Below, one piece after another: positions 37,031-45,395 of a stretch of DNA of 64,000 bases; the stretch's first letter is position 1; every line of letters begins with the position of its first letter. Both the position numbers and the translations under genes were made by a program. The stretch spans positions 62,001-126,000 of the forward strand of contig NTJG01000003.1 of assembly GCA_002324875.1 (NCBI GenBank), in the 5' to 3' direction. The DNA is from Lysobacteraceae bacterium NML93-0793. Its GTDB lineage: Bacteria > Pseudomonadota > Gammaproteobacteria > Xanthomonadales > Xanthomonadaceae. A model generated the notes under the pieces. It was not told where the DNA came from. It ran no database searches and worked only from the letters and a program-made list of their open reading frames with translations.

Positions 37031-38443
37031 ATGCCACCCAGTTACGACGAGATGCACGACGCCAGCGGCCAGGTCCGCCCGCATTACGAGGCGTTCGATG
37101 CCTGGCTCCAGGCCACCTCCTTCGACGAGGTGGCGCACAAGCGCCGGCAGGCGGAGATCTCGTTCCACCGGGTCGGCATCACCTTTTCGGTCTACGGCGA
37201 GGAGTCGGGCAACGAGCGCCTGATTCCCTTCGACATCGTGCCGCGCATCCTGCCGGCTTCCGAATGGAAGATGCTCGAGGCCGGGCTGCGCCAGCGCGTG
37301 CACGCGCTGAACCTGTTTCTCGGCGACATCTACGGCGAGCAGCGCATCCTGCGCGACCGCCGGATTCCGGCCGAGCTGGTGCTCGACAACAGCGAGTACC
37401 GCAAGGACATGCAGGGCCTGAAGGTCGCGGGTAACGTGTATTCGCACGTCTCGGGCATCGATCTGGTGCGCGCGGGCGACGGCGAGTACTACGTGCTGGA
37501 GGACAACCTGCGCGTCGCCTCCGGCGTGTCCTACATGCTCGAGAACCGGCGGATGATGGCGCGCCTGCTGCCGGAGCTGTTCGCCCGCCAGCAGATCGCG
37601 CCGGTCGACCGCTATCCGGACGCGCTGTTCGACATCCTGCGCGAGTGCGCGCCGGCCGGCGTGGACAATCCCGTGGTCGCGGTGCTGACGCCGGGCGCCG
37701 CGAATTCGGCGTATTTCGAACACGCGTTTCTCGCCCAGCAGATGGGCGTGGAGCTGGTGGAGGGCGCCGACCTGTTCGTGCAGAACGACATGGTCTATGC
37801 GCAGACCACGCGCGGCGCGCAGCGGGTGCACGTGATCTATCGCCGCATCAACGACGACTATCTGGATCCGACCGTGTTCCGGCCGGAATCGATGCTCGGC
37901 GTGCCGGGCCTGTTCGGCGCCTACCGCGCCGGCAACGTGACCCTGGCCAATGCGCCGGGCACCGGCGTGGGCGACGACAAGTCGGTCTATCCCTACGTGC
38001 CCGAGATGATCCGCTATTACCTCAGCGAAGAGCCGATCCTGCACAACGTGCCGACCTGGCAGCTGCGCAATCCGGACGATCTGAAGTACACGCTCGAGCA
38101 CCTGCCCGAACTCGTGGTCAAGGAAGTCCACGGCGCCGGCGGCTACGGCATGCTGGTCGGCCCGGCCGCGACCAGGGCCGAGATCGAGGACTTCCGCGCC
38201 CGCATCCTCGCCGATCCGGGCAATTACATCGCGCAGCCCACGCTGTCGCTGTCCACTTGCCCCACCTTCGTCGAGAGCGGGCTGGCGCCGCGCCACATCG
38301 ATCTTCGGCCCTACATCCTCAGCGGCCGCCGCATCCACGTCATTCCCGGGGGACTGACACGGGTGGCCCTGCGCGACGGCTCGCTGGTCGTCAACTCGTC
38401 CCAGGGTGGCGGCACCAAGGACACCTGGGTCATGGAGAACTGA
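37031..38443 (+). CDS. Circularly permuted type 2 ATP-grasp protein
   Basis: 470 residues, starting MPPSYDEMHDASGQVRPHYEAF as in homologues. Motifs include RILPASEWKMLEAGLRQRVHALNLFLGDIYG, SGIDLVRAGDGEYYVLEDNLRVASGVSYMLENR, and VVKEVHGAGGYGMLVGP for nucleotide binding. The end QGGGTKDTWVMEN is characteristic. The reaction is unproven; the family is thought to form an amide or peptide bond on a small molecule or peptide. It is the first gene of a conserved cluster with an alpha-E protein and the Anbu peptidase, 3 bases before the next start. Confidence 0.92.
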   Translation: MPPSYDEMHDASGQVRPHYEAFDAWLQATSFDEVAHKRRQAEISFHRVGITFSVYGEESGNERLIPFDIVPRILPASEWKMLEAGLRQRVHALNLFLGDIYGEQRILRDRRIPAELVLDNSEYRKDMQGLKVAGNVYSHVSGIDLVRAGDGEYYVLEDNLRVASGVSYMLENRRMMARLLPELFARQQIAPVDRYPDALFDILRECAPAGVDNPVVAVLTPGAANSAYFEHAFLAQQMGVELVEGADLFVQNDMVYAQTTRGAQRVHVIYRRINDDYLDPTVFRPESMLGVPGLFGAYRAGNVTLANAPGTGVGDDKSVYPYVPEMIRYYLSEEPILHNVPTWQLRNPDDLKYTLEHLPELVVKEVHGAGGYGMLVGPAATRAEIEDFRARILADPGNYIAQPTLSLSTCPTFVESGLAPRHIDLRPYILSGRRIHVIPGGLTRVALRDGSLVVNSSQGGGTKDTWVMEN

Positions 38444-38446
38444 CGC

Positions 38447-39454
38447 GTGCTGTGCAGAACCGCCTACGACCTCTACTGGGTGGCGCGCCACATGGAGCGC
38501 GCCGAAAACACCGCCCGTCTGCTCGACATCGCCCAGCGCATCGCGCTGCTGCCCGAGCGCCTGGACCGCGGCAAGGCCGCGGCGGCGGCGTGGCGGCGCG
38601 CGCTCGACTCGCTCGGCATCGTCGACAGCTTCATCGCCGAAGGCCGCACTCTGGATGCGGAAGGCGTGGTGCAGCATCTGCTGCTGTCGCCGGAGAATCC
38701 CAACTCCATCTTCAACTGCATCCGCATCGCGCGCGAGAACGCCCGCGCCCAGCGCGTGGCGATCACCGGTGAAATGTACGAGGACCTCAACGCCTCGTGG
38801 CTCGAGATCCGCCGCTTCGACGCGCAGCGCCTGCGTCACGACGGCCTCAGCACCACGCTGGAATGGGTGAAGACGCGTTCGGCCTCGTTCCGTGGCATCA
38901 CGATCGGCACGCTCGGCCGCGGCGAGGGCTACCACTTCCTGCAGATGGGTGCCTTCATCGAACGCGCCGACTGGTCCATCCGTCTGCTCGACATGATCGG
39001 CAGCGACGCCGAACTGCCCGAGAGCGGCGAGGCGCGCGATGCGACCCAGTATTTCCAGTGGAGCGCGCTGCTGCAGTCGCTGTCGGCCTTCGAGACCTAT
39101 CGCCGCCTGTATCGCGAGTCGGTCAGCCCGGCCGGCGTGATCGCGTTGATGCTGCTCAACGGCGACAACCCCCGCTCGCTGCAGACCTGCGTCGGCGCGA
39201 TCCACCAGATCCTGCAGAGCCTGTCGGGCACCGAATCGCTGGAGGTGGTCCGCCAGGCCGGCGCGCTGGCCGCGCAGTCGCGCTATGCGCGCATCGACGA
39301 GATCATCGCCGGGGGGCTGGAACCCTGGCTGCAGGACACGATGGAACGCCTCACCCGGCTGGGCGACGAGATCCATCGCCAGTTCATGACCACCGCACCG
39401 TCGCGTCCGCCCGTCGCCGGCCCGCGCCAGACGCAATGGCAGACCAGCGGATGA
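38447..39454 (+). CDS. Alpha-E domain-containing protein (DUF403)
   Basis: 335 residues from a GTG start. MLCRTAYDLYWVARHMERAENTARLLD is the family N-terminus, and the whole protein is alpha-helical. Other conserved blocks are NPNSIFNCIRIARENARAQR and HFLQMGAFIERADWSIRLLDM. It is always found with the circularly permuted ATP-grasp protein; biochemical function is unknown. The gene follows the ATP-grasp gene by 3 bases, and the Anbu gene lies 70 bases downstream. Confidence 0.92.
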   Translation: MLCRTAYDLYWVARHMERAENTARLLDIAQRIALLPERLDRGKAAAAAWRRALDSLGIVDSFIAEGRTLDAEGVVQHLLLSPENPNSIFNCIRIARENARAQRVAITGEMYEDLNASWLEIRRFDAQRLRHDGLSTTLEWVKTRSASFRGITIGTLGRGEGYHFLQMGAFIERADWSIRLLDMIGSDAELPESGEARDATQYFQWSALLQSLSAFETYRRLYRESVSPAGVIALMLLNGDNPRSLQTCVGAIHQILQSLSGTESLEVVRQAGALAAQSRYARIDEIIAGGLEPWLQDTMERLTRLGDEIHRQFMTTAPSRPPVAGPRQTQWQTSG

Positions 39455-39524
39455 CGGGTGGGCGCCGCCCGGTCCAGCGTGCACAATTGGGCCCGGTTTC
39501 GTGTTCACCGGGCTGCACCGCGTT

Positions 39525-40256
39525 ATGACCTATTGCATCGGACTGAACCTCGACGAGGGGCTCGTCCTGGCTTCCGACTCGCGCACCAACGCCGGTGTCG
39601 ACCACATCCGCCGCGCCGGCAAGATGCGCGTGTTCGCCAAAGACGGCGAGCGCGTCATCGTCACCCTGTCGGCCGGCAATCTCTCGCTGACCCAGAACGT
39701 GCTCAATCTGCTCGAGCACCGCGCGATGCACGAGGCCGGCAGCCTGGGCATGCTCAACGCGCGCTCGATGTTCCAGGTGGCGCAGATCGTCGGCGACGCC
39801 ATGCGCGAGATCCGCGCGCGCGACGAGGCCTACCTGCGCGACAGCGGCATCGACCCGTCGGGCTCGTTCATCGTCGGGGGTCAGATCCAGGGCGAGGCGC
39901 CGCGTCTGTTCCTGGTGTATTCCGAAGGCAACTTCATCGAAAGCTCCGACGAGACACCGTTCTTCCAGACCGGCGAGATCAAGTTCGGCAAGCCGATCCT
40001 CGACCGCGTGATCACCGCCAAGACCAGCCTGCTCGAGGCCAGCCAGTGCACGCTGGTGTCGTTCGACTCGACCATCCGCTCCAACCTGTCGGTGGGCACG
40101 CCGATCGACCTGCTGGTCTACCGTCGCAACAGCCTCAAGGTCGAGGTGCAGCGCCGCTACGAGGACGAGGACCCGTATCTCGCCTCGATCCGCGACAGCT
40201 GGAACGACAGCATGCGCCGCGCGGTCTCCGCGCTGCCGAAGCCCGACTGGGCCTGA
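39525..40256 (+). CDS. Anbu / proteasome-type protease (bacterial proteasome homologue)
   Basis: 243 residues from ATG 39525. The initiator Met is followed directly by Thr (MTYCIGLNLDEGLVLASDSRTN), the N-terminal nucleophile of proteasome beta-subunits. AGKMRVFAKDGERVIVTLSAGNL places the catalytic Lys near position 30, and SGSFIVGGQIQGEAPRLFLVYSEGNFIE is the core sheet. Anbu forms helical rings and is linked to ATP-grasp and alpha-E partners; its substrate is unknown. A start at 39501 would mask the Thr and is rejected. The transglutaminase-like gene that usually accompanies the set is absent. Confidence 0.93.
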   Translation: MTYCIGLNLDEGLVLASDSRTNAGVDHIRRAGKMRVFAKDGERVIVTLSAGNLSLTQNVLNLLEHRAMHEAGSLGMLNARSMFQVAQIVGDAMREIRARDEAYLRDSGIDPSGSFIVGGQIQGEAPRLFLVYSEGNFIESSDETPFFQTGEIKFGKPILDRVITAKTSLLEASQCTLVSFDSTIRSNLSVGTPIDLLVYRRNSLKVEVQRRYEDEDPYLASIRDSWNDSMRRAVSALPKPDWA

Positions 40257-40576
40257 GCGCCGCGCCTGCGGCGTGATCCGCGGGCGCGGAGCCACGCCCG
40301 ACGGTCTGCTGTCGCGCGCATCGGGGTCACGGCCGTTCGCGCTCGCCCGGTGGTTTCCGTACAGGACCGGATCCTCGCCACACCCGTCGGTCGGATTCGC
40401 ACCGGATCGTCCCGCGAGCAGCGGGACACCGCCTGGTATGCCCTGTCGTCTGCCGCTTCGACATCCAGGCCCGGCCGCCTGCCGTGATGGCGCGGCGGGG
40501 CGGACTGCCGCCATCTGGCGCAGGTGCGGCGCCTGCGCCCCGCAGGGCCACAGCGCGCCGCAGGCCCGAGCCGCGC
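40257..40576. other. 320-base intergenic stretch without a gene
   Basis: This lies between the convergent Anbu and S9 peptidase genes. I see only GC-rich short stems, such as TCCCGC/GCGGGA around 40410-40426, and no T-run terminator, RNA gene or convincing coding sequence. Confidence 0.5.
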
Positions 40577-43075
40577 TCAGCGCGCGGCGTCCTCCGCCGG
40601 CCGGTTCTTCACGTACCGGTCCAGCCAGGCATTGGTTTCGTAGAGCATGTGCAGCACCGACTCGCGTGCGCGATAGGCATGCGATTCGCGCGGCAGCATC
40701 ACCAGACGCGCGGTTCCGCCCAGGCCCTTGATCGCGGCGAACATGCGCTCGCTCTGCATCGGGAAGGTGCCGGAGTTGTTGTCCTCCTCGCCGTGGATCA
40801 GCAGGATCGGATCCTTGATGTTGCCGGCGTAGTTGAACGGCGACATCTTCAGATACGTGTCCTGGGCCTGCCAGTAATTGCGCTCCTCGGCCTGGAAGCC
40901 GAACGGGGTCAGCGTGCGGTTGTAGGCGCCGCTGCGCGCGATGCCGGCGGCGAACAGGCGTGAATGCGCCAGCAGGTTGCCGGTCATGAACGCGCCGTAG
41001 GAATGCCCGCCGATCGCGATGCGGTGCCGGTCGGCGACGCCGCGGCGCACCACTTCATCGATCGCGGCTTCGGCACTGGCAACCAGCTGTTCGATGTAGG
41101 TGTCGTTGGGCTCGGCCGTGCCCTCGCCGATGATCGGCATCGAGACATCGGCGAACACCGCGTAGCCCATGGCCAGGAACGCCTGCGGCCCCCAGAAGCC
41201 GACCGCGTTGAAGCGGTACGGCGAATCGGTGACCTGGCTGGCCGCGTCGGCCGATTTGAACTCGCCCGGATAGGCCCACATCAGCATCGGCAGCGGGCCG
41301 TCGCGCGTCGCGTCGTAGCCGGCGGGCAGGTACAGCGTGCCGGTCAGGTCCACCCCGTCCTTGCGCTTGAAGCGCACCAGTTCCTTCTGCACGTCGCGCA
41401 GTTGCGGCGTGGGATGCGCATAGGTGGTCAGCGCTTGCGGCGGCGCATCGCCGGCGAGATCGCGCAGGACGTAGTTGGCAGGCTCGGTGGGCGATTCGCG
41501 CGTGGTCAGCAGACGCGTCGCGTCGGTATCGAGCACGGCCACCGGCGCTTCGTAATATGGCGCCTGCGAGTGGAACAGGCGCGTGGTGTCGCCGCTGGCC
41601 AGATCCTGCCGATCGAGGAACGGGCGGTCGCCTTCGGGCGATGCACCGGCGCCGATGCGGTAGATGGTGTGGCCGTCATCGGCGATCAGCAGGCGGGCAT
41701 TGCCCAGGGCATCGGGCTGCATCACCGGCATGCCGGGGTCGGCATAGCGGTCTTCGTAGGAGCCCTCGCGCACCAGCGCGGGCGCCACGCGGCCATCGGG
41801 CCGCACGTGCCACTCGCGCACCTGCCGCGTGCGCCACCAGCGCTCGCTCAGTAATGCGAGATCGCCGCTGCCCCAGCGCGTGCCCATGTAGCGCATCGAC
41901 AGCTCGGCCAGCACCCGCGGCTTGCCCCGGAACGGCGCGGCCTGCATGTACACGATGTCGCGCACCGCGACCTCGCGCGCCGGATCGCCGCCGTCCTGCG
42001 CTTCGACCCAGGCCAGCGTTGCCGGCGCATCGCTGCGCCAGCCGACCGAACGCACGCCGGTGGGGACCGCATCGTTGCCGACCGGAAGGCCCTCGACCAG
42101 CGGCAGGCGCGCGACGGTGTGCTGCACCTCGCCGTCCAATCCGATCACGTCGATGCGCCGCGGAAAGCGTGTGTACGGCACCTGGTAGGAAAATGGACGC
42201 TCGATCTGCTGGCGCAGCAGGTGACGACCGTCGGGTGCGGCGTCCAGCGACGTCAGCATCGACAGCCCGCCGATCGTCTGCACGCTGCCGTCGAGCGCGA
42301 CACGCGCGGGCTGCACGGTCATGTAGTGCTCGAACACGCGCGCATCGTGTTCGCTGCGCAGCAGGTCCTGGAACGTGCGCAACTGCTGCACCGTGCCGGA
42401 GGACGCGGTTTCCTGCACGTTCGGGCCCGCGGGGATGCCTTCGTCGCGCGGGACGATGTGGGTCTCCATCGGCCGCAGACGCACCAGGAGGCTGTCGCTC
42501 CCCGGCATCCACTCGAATCCGCGACCGACCACCGTGTTCAAGGGGTGGTCGAGCAGCCGACGCGCGCTGCGCGTCTGTACCTCGACCAGCCACAACTCCA
42601 CGCTGCCCCGCTCGTGATTCAAGTGAGTGAACGCGATGTGGCGCTGGTCCGGCGACCACGCCAGCGACATCAGCGAGAACGCGTCCGGCAGACCGTCGAT
42701 GCGGATGTCCTCACCGCCCTCGACGGGCTTGAGCCACAGGTCGGTCGCGAACGACACGCGGCTGGCGGTGTAGGTCCGCGGATTGATGCGAATGCCGCCG
42801 AGCTTGAGTTCGGGCTGCGCGACGTCGTGAATGCCCGGCAAGGCCGGCGTCTGCAGGAACGCGGCGAGATCGCGGCGCGGACTCAGCAGCATCTGCGGCG
42901 GGCGCGGGGCGTCGACGATCGCCTGCAGCGCCGCGGGCGGCAGGCGGTAGCCGGCGTCCCCCTCGGCCGCGGACGGCGCCTGCGCCAAGGCCAGCGCGGG
43001 CGCCAGCAGGGCGATGGCCAGCCAGGTGAGGCCTGCGCGGGCGCGGCGCGGCGCCGGTGTCGTCGAAACCTGCAT
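40577..43075 (-). CDS. Secreted S9 family peptidase, plant CGEP (glutamyl endopeptidase)-like
   Basis: 832 residues. The signal peptide is LTWLAIALLAPALALAQAP. An N-terminal beta-propeller of about 550 residues with WSPDQRHIAF-type blades precedes the alpha/beta-hydrolase domain. The nucleophile Ser is in IAIGGHSYGAFMTGNLLAHS, the acid in LLIHGEEDNNSGT, and the His in PRESHAYRARES. MLMWAYPGEFKSADAASQV and SGAYNRTLTPFGFQ are strikingly like the chloroplast glutamyl endopeptidase CGEP, suggesting Glu-directed cleavage of peptides. GAGGA precedes ATG 43075. A long open frame upstream of that start is not coding. Confidence 0.87.
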   Translation of the reverse strand: MQVSTTPAPRRARAGLTWLAIALLAPALALAQAPSAAEGDAGYRLPPAALQAIVDAPRPPQMLLSPRRDLAAFLQTPALPGIHDVAQPELKLGGIRINPRTYTASRVSFATDLWLKPVEGGEDIRIDGLPDAFSLMSLAWSPDQRHIAFTHLNHERGSVELWLVEVQTRSARRLLDHPLNTVVGRGFEWMPGSDSLLVRLRPMETHIVPRDEGIPAGPNVQETASSGTVQQLRTFQDLLRSEHDARVFEHYMTVQPARVALDGSVQTIGGLSMLTSLDAAPDGRHLLRQQIERPFSYQVPYTRFPRRIDVIGLDGEVQHTVARLPLVEGLPVGNDAVPTGVRSVGWRSDAPATLAWVEAQDGGDPAREVAVRDIVYMQAAPFRGKPRVLAELSMRYMGTRWGSGDLALLSERWWRTRQVREWHVRPDGRVAPALVREGSYEDRYADPGMPVMQPDALGNARLLIADDGHTIYRIGAGASPEGDRPFLDRQDLASGDTTRLFHSQAPYYEAPVAVLDTDATRLLTTRESPTEPANYVLRDLAGDAPPQALTTYAHPTPQLRDVQKELVRFKRKDGVDLTGTLYLPAGYDATRDGPLPMLMWAYPGEFKSADAASQVTDSPYRFNAVGFWGPQAFLAMGYAVFADVSMPIIGEGTAEPNDTYIEQLVASAEAAIDEVVRRGVADRHRIAIGGHSYGAFMTGNLLAHSRLFAAGIARSGAYNRTLTPFGFQAEERNYWQAQDTYLKMSPFNYAGNIKDPILLIHGEEDNNSGTFPMQSERMFAAIKGLGGTARLVMLPRESHAYRARESVLHMLYETNAWLDRYVKNRPAEDAAR

Positions 43076-43184
43076 CGATCGGTCCTCGTGGGTCACGGTG
43101 CGACCCGCGCACCCGGCCGCCGACCTTACCAGTGCCGCCGCACGACGCCCCCTCCCGGAGGTCACGTCCGGCCGGCGCCCGACG

Positions 43185-43211
43185 AAAAAAGAAGGCCGCC
43201 CGAAGGCGGCC
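43185..43211 (-). terminator. Orphan intrinsic terminator, minus strand
   Basis: On the minus strand the stem GGCCGCC-TTCG-GGCGGCC is followed by TTC and six T. No annotated minus-strand gene ends here; the nearest minus-strand coding sequence starts downstream at 43075. It therefore implies an unannotated transcript or protects the S9 gene from read-through. Confidence 0.75.
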
Positions 43212-43420
43212 CGGAACAGGGCATCGTCCTGACGCCGGAAATCGTCGCGGACCCGCCGCACGGCGGGCGTCGCATCGCCAAGGTCGCGCAGGGCGCATCG
43301 CTGTCCTCGGTGTGACGATCGGGGCGGGCCATGGACCAGCGCGACCTTCGTGCGCACCGGGGCATCGTCTCCGATGCGCGCGCCCGCGGCAGCTGGGGTC
43401 ATCCCGAGGCGGGCGTCGTC

Positions 43421-43440
43421 CACTGAACGCGCGTTCAGTG
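43421..43440. promoter_or_regulatory. 20-bp perfect palindrome, candidate operator
   Basis: CACTGAACGCGCGTTCAGTG is fully self-complementary and lies about 50 bases upstream of the likely ahcY -10 box. The TGAA-N6-TTCA core is close to, but one base longer than, the MetR consensus TGAA-N5-TTCA. It could equally be a TetR-type operator. Confidence 0.5.
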
Positions 43441-43504
43441 CGGTGCCGCGTCGGCGCGCGGTCATCGTGCCGGCGGACGCCTGCGATAGAATGCGCGTCG
43501 CCCT

Positions 43505-43586
43505 GCCGAGGGGCGCTGCGACCGTGGCGCGGGTTCCGTCCGCACCGGCCAGGCTCGGCGTGGTGTTCTTGCGACAACGGCGCCCG
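43505..43586 (+). promoter_or_regulatory. S-adenosylhomocysteine (SAH) riboswitch
   Basis: The conserved core of the SAH riboswitch is present in order: GCCGAGGGGCGCTGCGACC at 43505-43523, CCAGGCTCGGC at 43549-43559, and CAACGGCGCCC near 43575-43585. The CCGAG and CTCGG arms pair, and GGGCGC/GGCGCC elements form the pseudoknot helix. It sits just downstream of a TAGAAT -10-like box and ends about 40 bases before the ahcY start. The known class switches ahcY on when SAH accumulates. Confidence 0.92.
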
Positions 43587-43627
43587 TAACGCGAATACCT
43601 ACGCGGTATTCCACTACGGAGCACAGC

Positions 43628-45076
43628 ATGAACGCACAACTGAAGACCTTCTCCACCGAGGGCGATTACAAGATCGCCGACATCGGCCTCGCCGACTGGG
43701 GCCGCAAGGAAATCGACATCGCCGAGCACGAGATGCCGGGCCTGATGTCGATCCGCAAGAAGCACGCTGCCAACCAGCCGCTCAAGGGCGTGCGCGTGAC
43801 CGGCTCGCTGCACATGACGATCCAGACCGCGGTGCTGATCGAGACGCTGAAGGACATCGGCGCCGACGTGCGCTGGGCGTCGTGCAACATCTTCTCGACC
43901 CAGGACCACGCCGCCGCCGCGATCGCAGCCAGCGGCACGCCGGTCTTCGCCTGGAAGGGCGAAACGCTGGAGGAATACTGGGACTGCACGCTGGAGGCGC
44001 TGAGCTTCCCCGACGGCAAGGGCGGCCTGATCGGCCCCGAACTCGTCGTCGATGACGGCGGCGACGTCACCCTGCTGATCCACAAGGGCTACGAGCTGGA
44101 ACAGGGCGACGAGAGCTGGGTCAACAGCACCGGTGGCAGCCACGAGGAGCAGGTGATCAAGGCGCTGCTCAAGCGCGTGCGCGGCGAGCGCCCGGACTTC
44201 TGGACCCGCACCGTCGCCGAGTGGAAGGGTGTCTCGGAAGAGACCACCACCGGCGTGCACCGCCTGTACCAGATCGCCGAGGCCGGCAAGCTGCTGGTGC
44301 CGGCGATCAACGTCAACGACTCGGTCACCAAGTCGAAGTTCGACAACCTCTACGGCTGCCGCGAATCGCTGGCCGACGGCCTCAAGCGCGCGATGGACGT
44401 GATGCTGGCCGGCAAGGTCGCGGTCGTCTGCGGCTACGGCGACGTGGGCAAGGGCTCGGCAGCGTCGCTGCGTGCCTACGGCGCGCGCGTCGTGGTCACC
44501 GAGATCGATCCGATCTGCGCGCTGCAGGCGGCGATGGAAGGCTTCGAGGTCACCACGATCGAGGACACCCTCGGCCGCGGCGACATCTACGTCACCACGA
44601 CCGGCAACAAGGACATCATCACCGTCGAGCACATGCAGGCGATGAAGGACCAGGCCATCGTCTGCAACATCGGCCACTTCGACAACGAGATCCAGGTCGA
44701 TGCGCTGAACGCGCTGAAGGGCGTGGAGAAGATCAACATCAAGCCGCAGGTCGACAAGTACGTCTTCGGCAACGGCAACGCGATCTTCCTGCTGGCCGAC
44801 GGCCGCCTGGTGAACCTGGGCTGCGCCACCGGCCATCCGAGCTTCGTGATGTCGAACTCGTTCGCCAACCAGACCCTCGCGCAGATCGACCTGTGGGAGA
44901 AGAGGGACACGTACGAGAAGAAGGTCTACATCCTGCCGAAGCATCTTGACGAGGAAGTGGCGCGCCTGCACCTCGAGAAGATCGGCGTGAAGCTGACCAA
45001 GCTCAGCAAGTCCCAGGCCGATTACCTGGGCGTGCCGGTCGAGGGCCCGTTCAAGCCGGACCACTACCGCTACTGA
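43628..45076 (+). CDS. ahcY: Adenosylhomocysteinase
   Basis: 482 residues, the usual length for bacterial AhcY with the extra insertion. It hydrolyses SAH to homocysteine and adenosine, relieving product inhibition of methyltransferases. Motifs: [52 protein letters not shown] and the NAD-binding loop [15 protein letters not shown]. The C-terminus PFKPDHYRY carries the conserved Lys and Tyr that close the neighbouring active site. The gene is controlled by the SAH riboswitch upstream and ends at a strong terminator. Confidence 0.98.
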   Translation: MNAQLKTFSTEGDYKIADIGLADWGRKEIDIAEHEMPGLMSIRKKHAANQPLKGVRVTGSLHMTIQTAVLIETLKDIGADVRWASCNIFSTQDHAAAAIAASGTPVFAWKGETLEEYWDCTLEALSFPDGKGGLIGPELVVDDGGDVTLLIHKGYELEQGDESWVNSTGGSHEEQVIKALLKRVRGERPDFWTRTVAEWKGVSEETTTGVHRLYQIAEAGKLLVPAINVNDSVTKSKFDNLYGCRESLADGLKRAMDVMLAGKVAVVCGYGDVGKGSAASLRAYGARVVVTEIDPICALQAAMEGFEVTTIEDTLGRGDIYVTTTGNKDIITVEHMQAMKDQAIVCNIGHFDNEIQVDALNALKGVEKINIKPQVDKYVFGNGNAIFLLADGRLVNLGCATGHPSFVMSNSFANQTLAQIDLWEKRDTYEKKVYILPKHLDEEVARLHLEKIGVKLTKLSKSQADYLGVPVEGPFKPDHYRY

Positions 45077-45102
45077 TCGGCGTGCCGGTCATCGCGTGAC
45101 AC

Positions 45103-45135
45103 GGAACGGGCGCCGCGAGGCGCCCGTTCCTTTTT
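45103..45135 (+). terminator. Intrinsic terminator after ahcY
   Basis: Perfect 12-bp stem GGAACGGGCGCC / GGCGCCCGTTCC with a GCGA loop and five T. It starts 27 bases past the ahcY stop. Confidence 0.92.
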
Positions 45136-45395
45136 CAGCGCGTGACGCGCGAACGCAGTGCCTGCCACAGGCGCTGCCGCGCCTCGAAGACGCGCAGCCC
45201 CAGCAGGAACGCACTCAGCCACACCAGTCCCTCGGTGGCGACCGCGGCCACGGTCACCAGCACCAGCCGCGTCGTCCGGTCGACACCGACCGCCAGTCCC
45301 ACCGCGACTGCGATCCACGCCAGCAGGCAGACCACACCACCAAGCGCGATCCAGCGCCACGGCCGGCGTACGCCCGCGCCACGACGCGCGCTCAT
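45135..45395 (-). CDS. Small two-helix membrane protein, partner of the amidohydrolase
   Basis: 86 residues, not a family I recognise. A basic N-terminus (MSARRGAGVRRPWRW) leads into two hydrophobic helices (IALGGVVCLLAWIAVAVGLAVG and LVLVTVAAVATEGLVWLSAFLLGL) and an Arg-rich tail. Its start codon lies within the stop of the upstream amidohydrolase gene (4-base overlap), so it is translationally coupled to it. The gene ends against the ahcY terminator. A small inner-membrane accessory of the secreted amidohydrolase is possible, but this rests on context alone. Confidence 0.65.
   Translation of the reverse strand: MSARRGAGVRRPWRWIALGGVVCLLAWIAVAVGLAVGVDRTTRLVLVTVAAVATEGLVWLSAFLLGLRVFEARQRLWQALRSRVTR

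Larger units (their letters stand above)
43076..43627. other. 552-base intergenic region with regulatory elements
   Basis: This lies between the divergent S9 peptidase and ahcY genes. It holds an isolated minus-strand terminator (43185-43211), a 20-bp perfect palindrome (43421-43440), a TAGAAT -10-like box (43487-43492) and the ahcY SAH riboswitch. No protein-coding gene is convincing here. Confidence 0.7.

Noticed and set aside
43162-43365. 67-codon minus-strand frame upstream of the S9 peptidase gene
   Set aside because: It reads straight through the terminator hairpin and has no ribosome site or family features.
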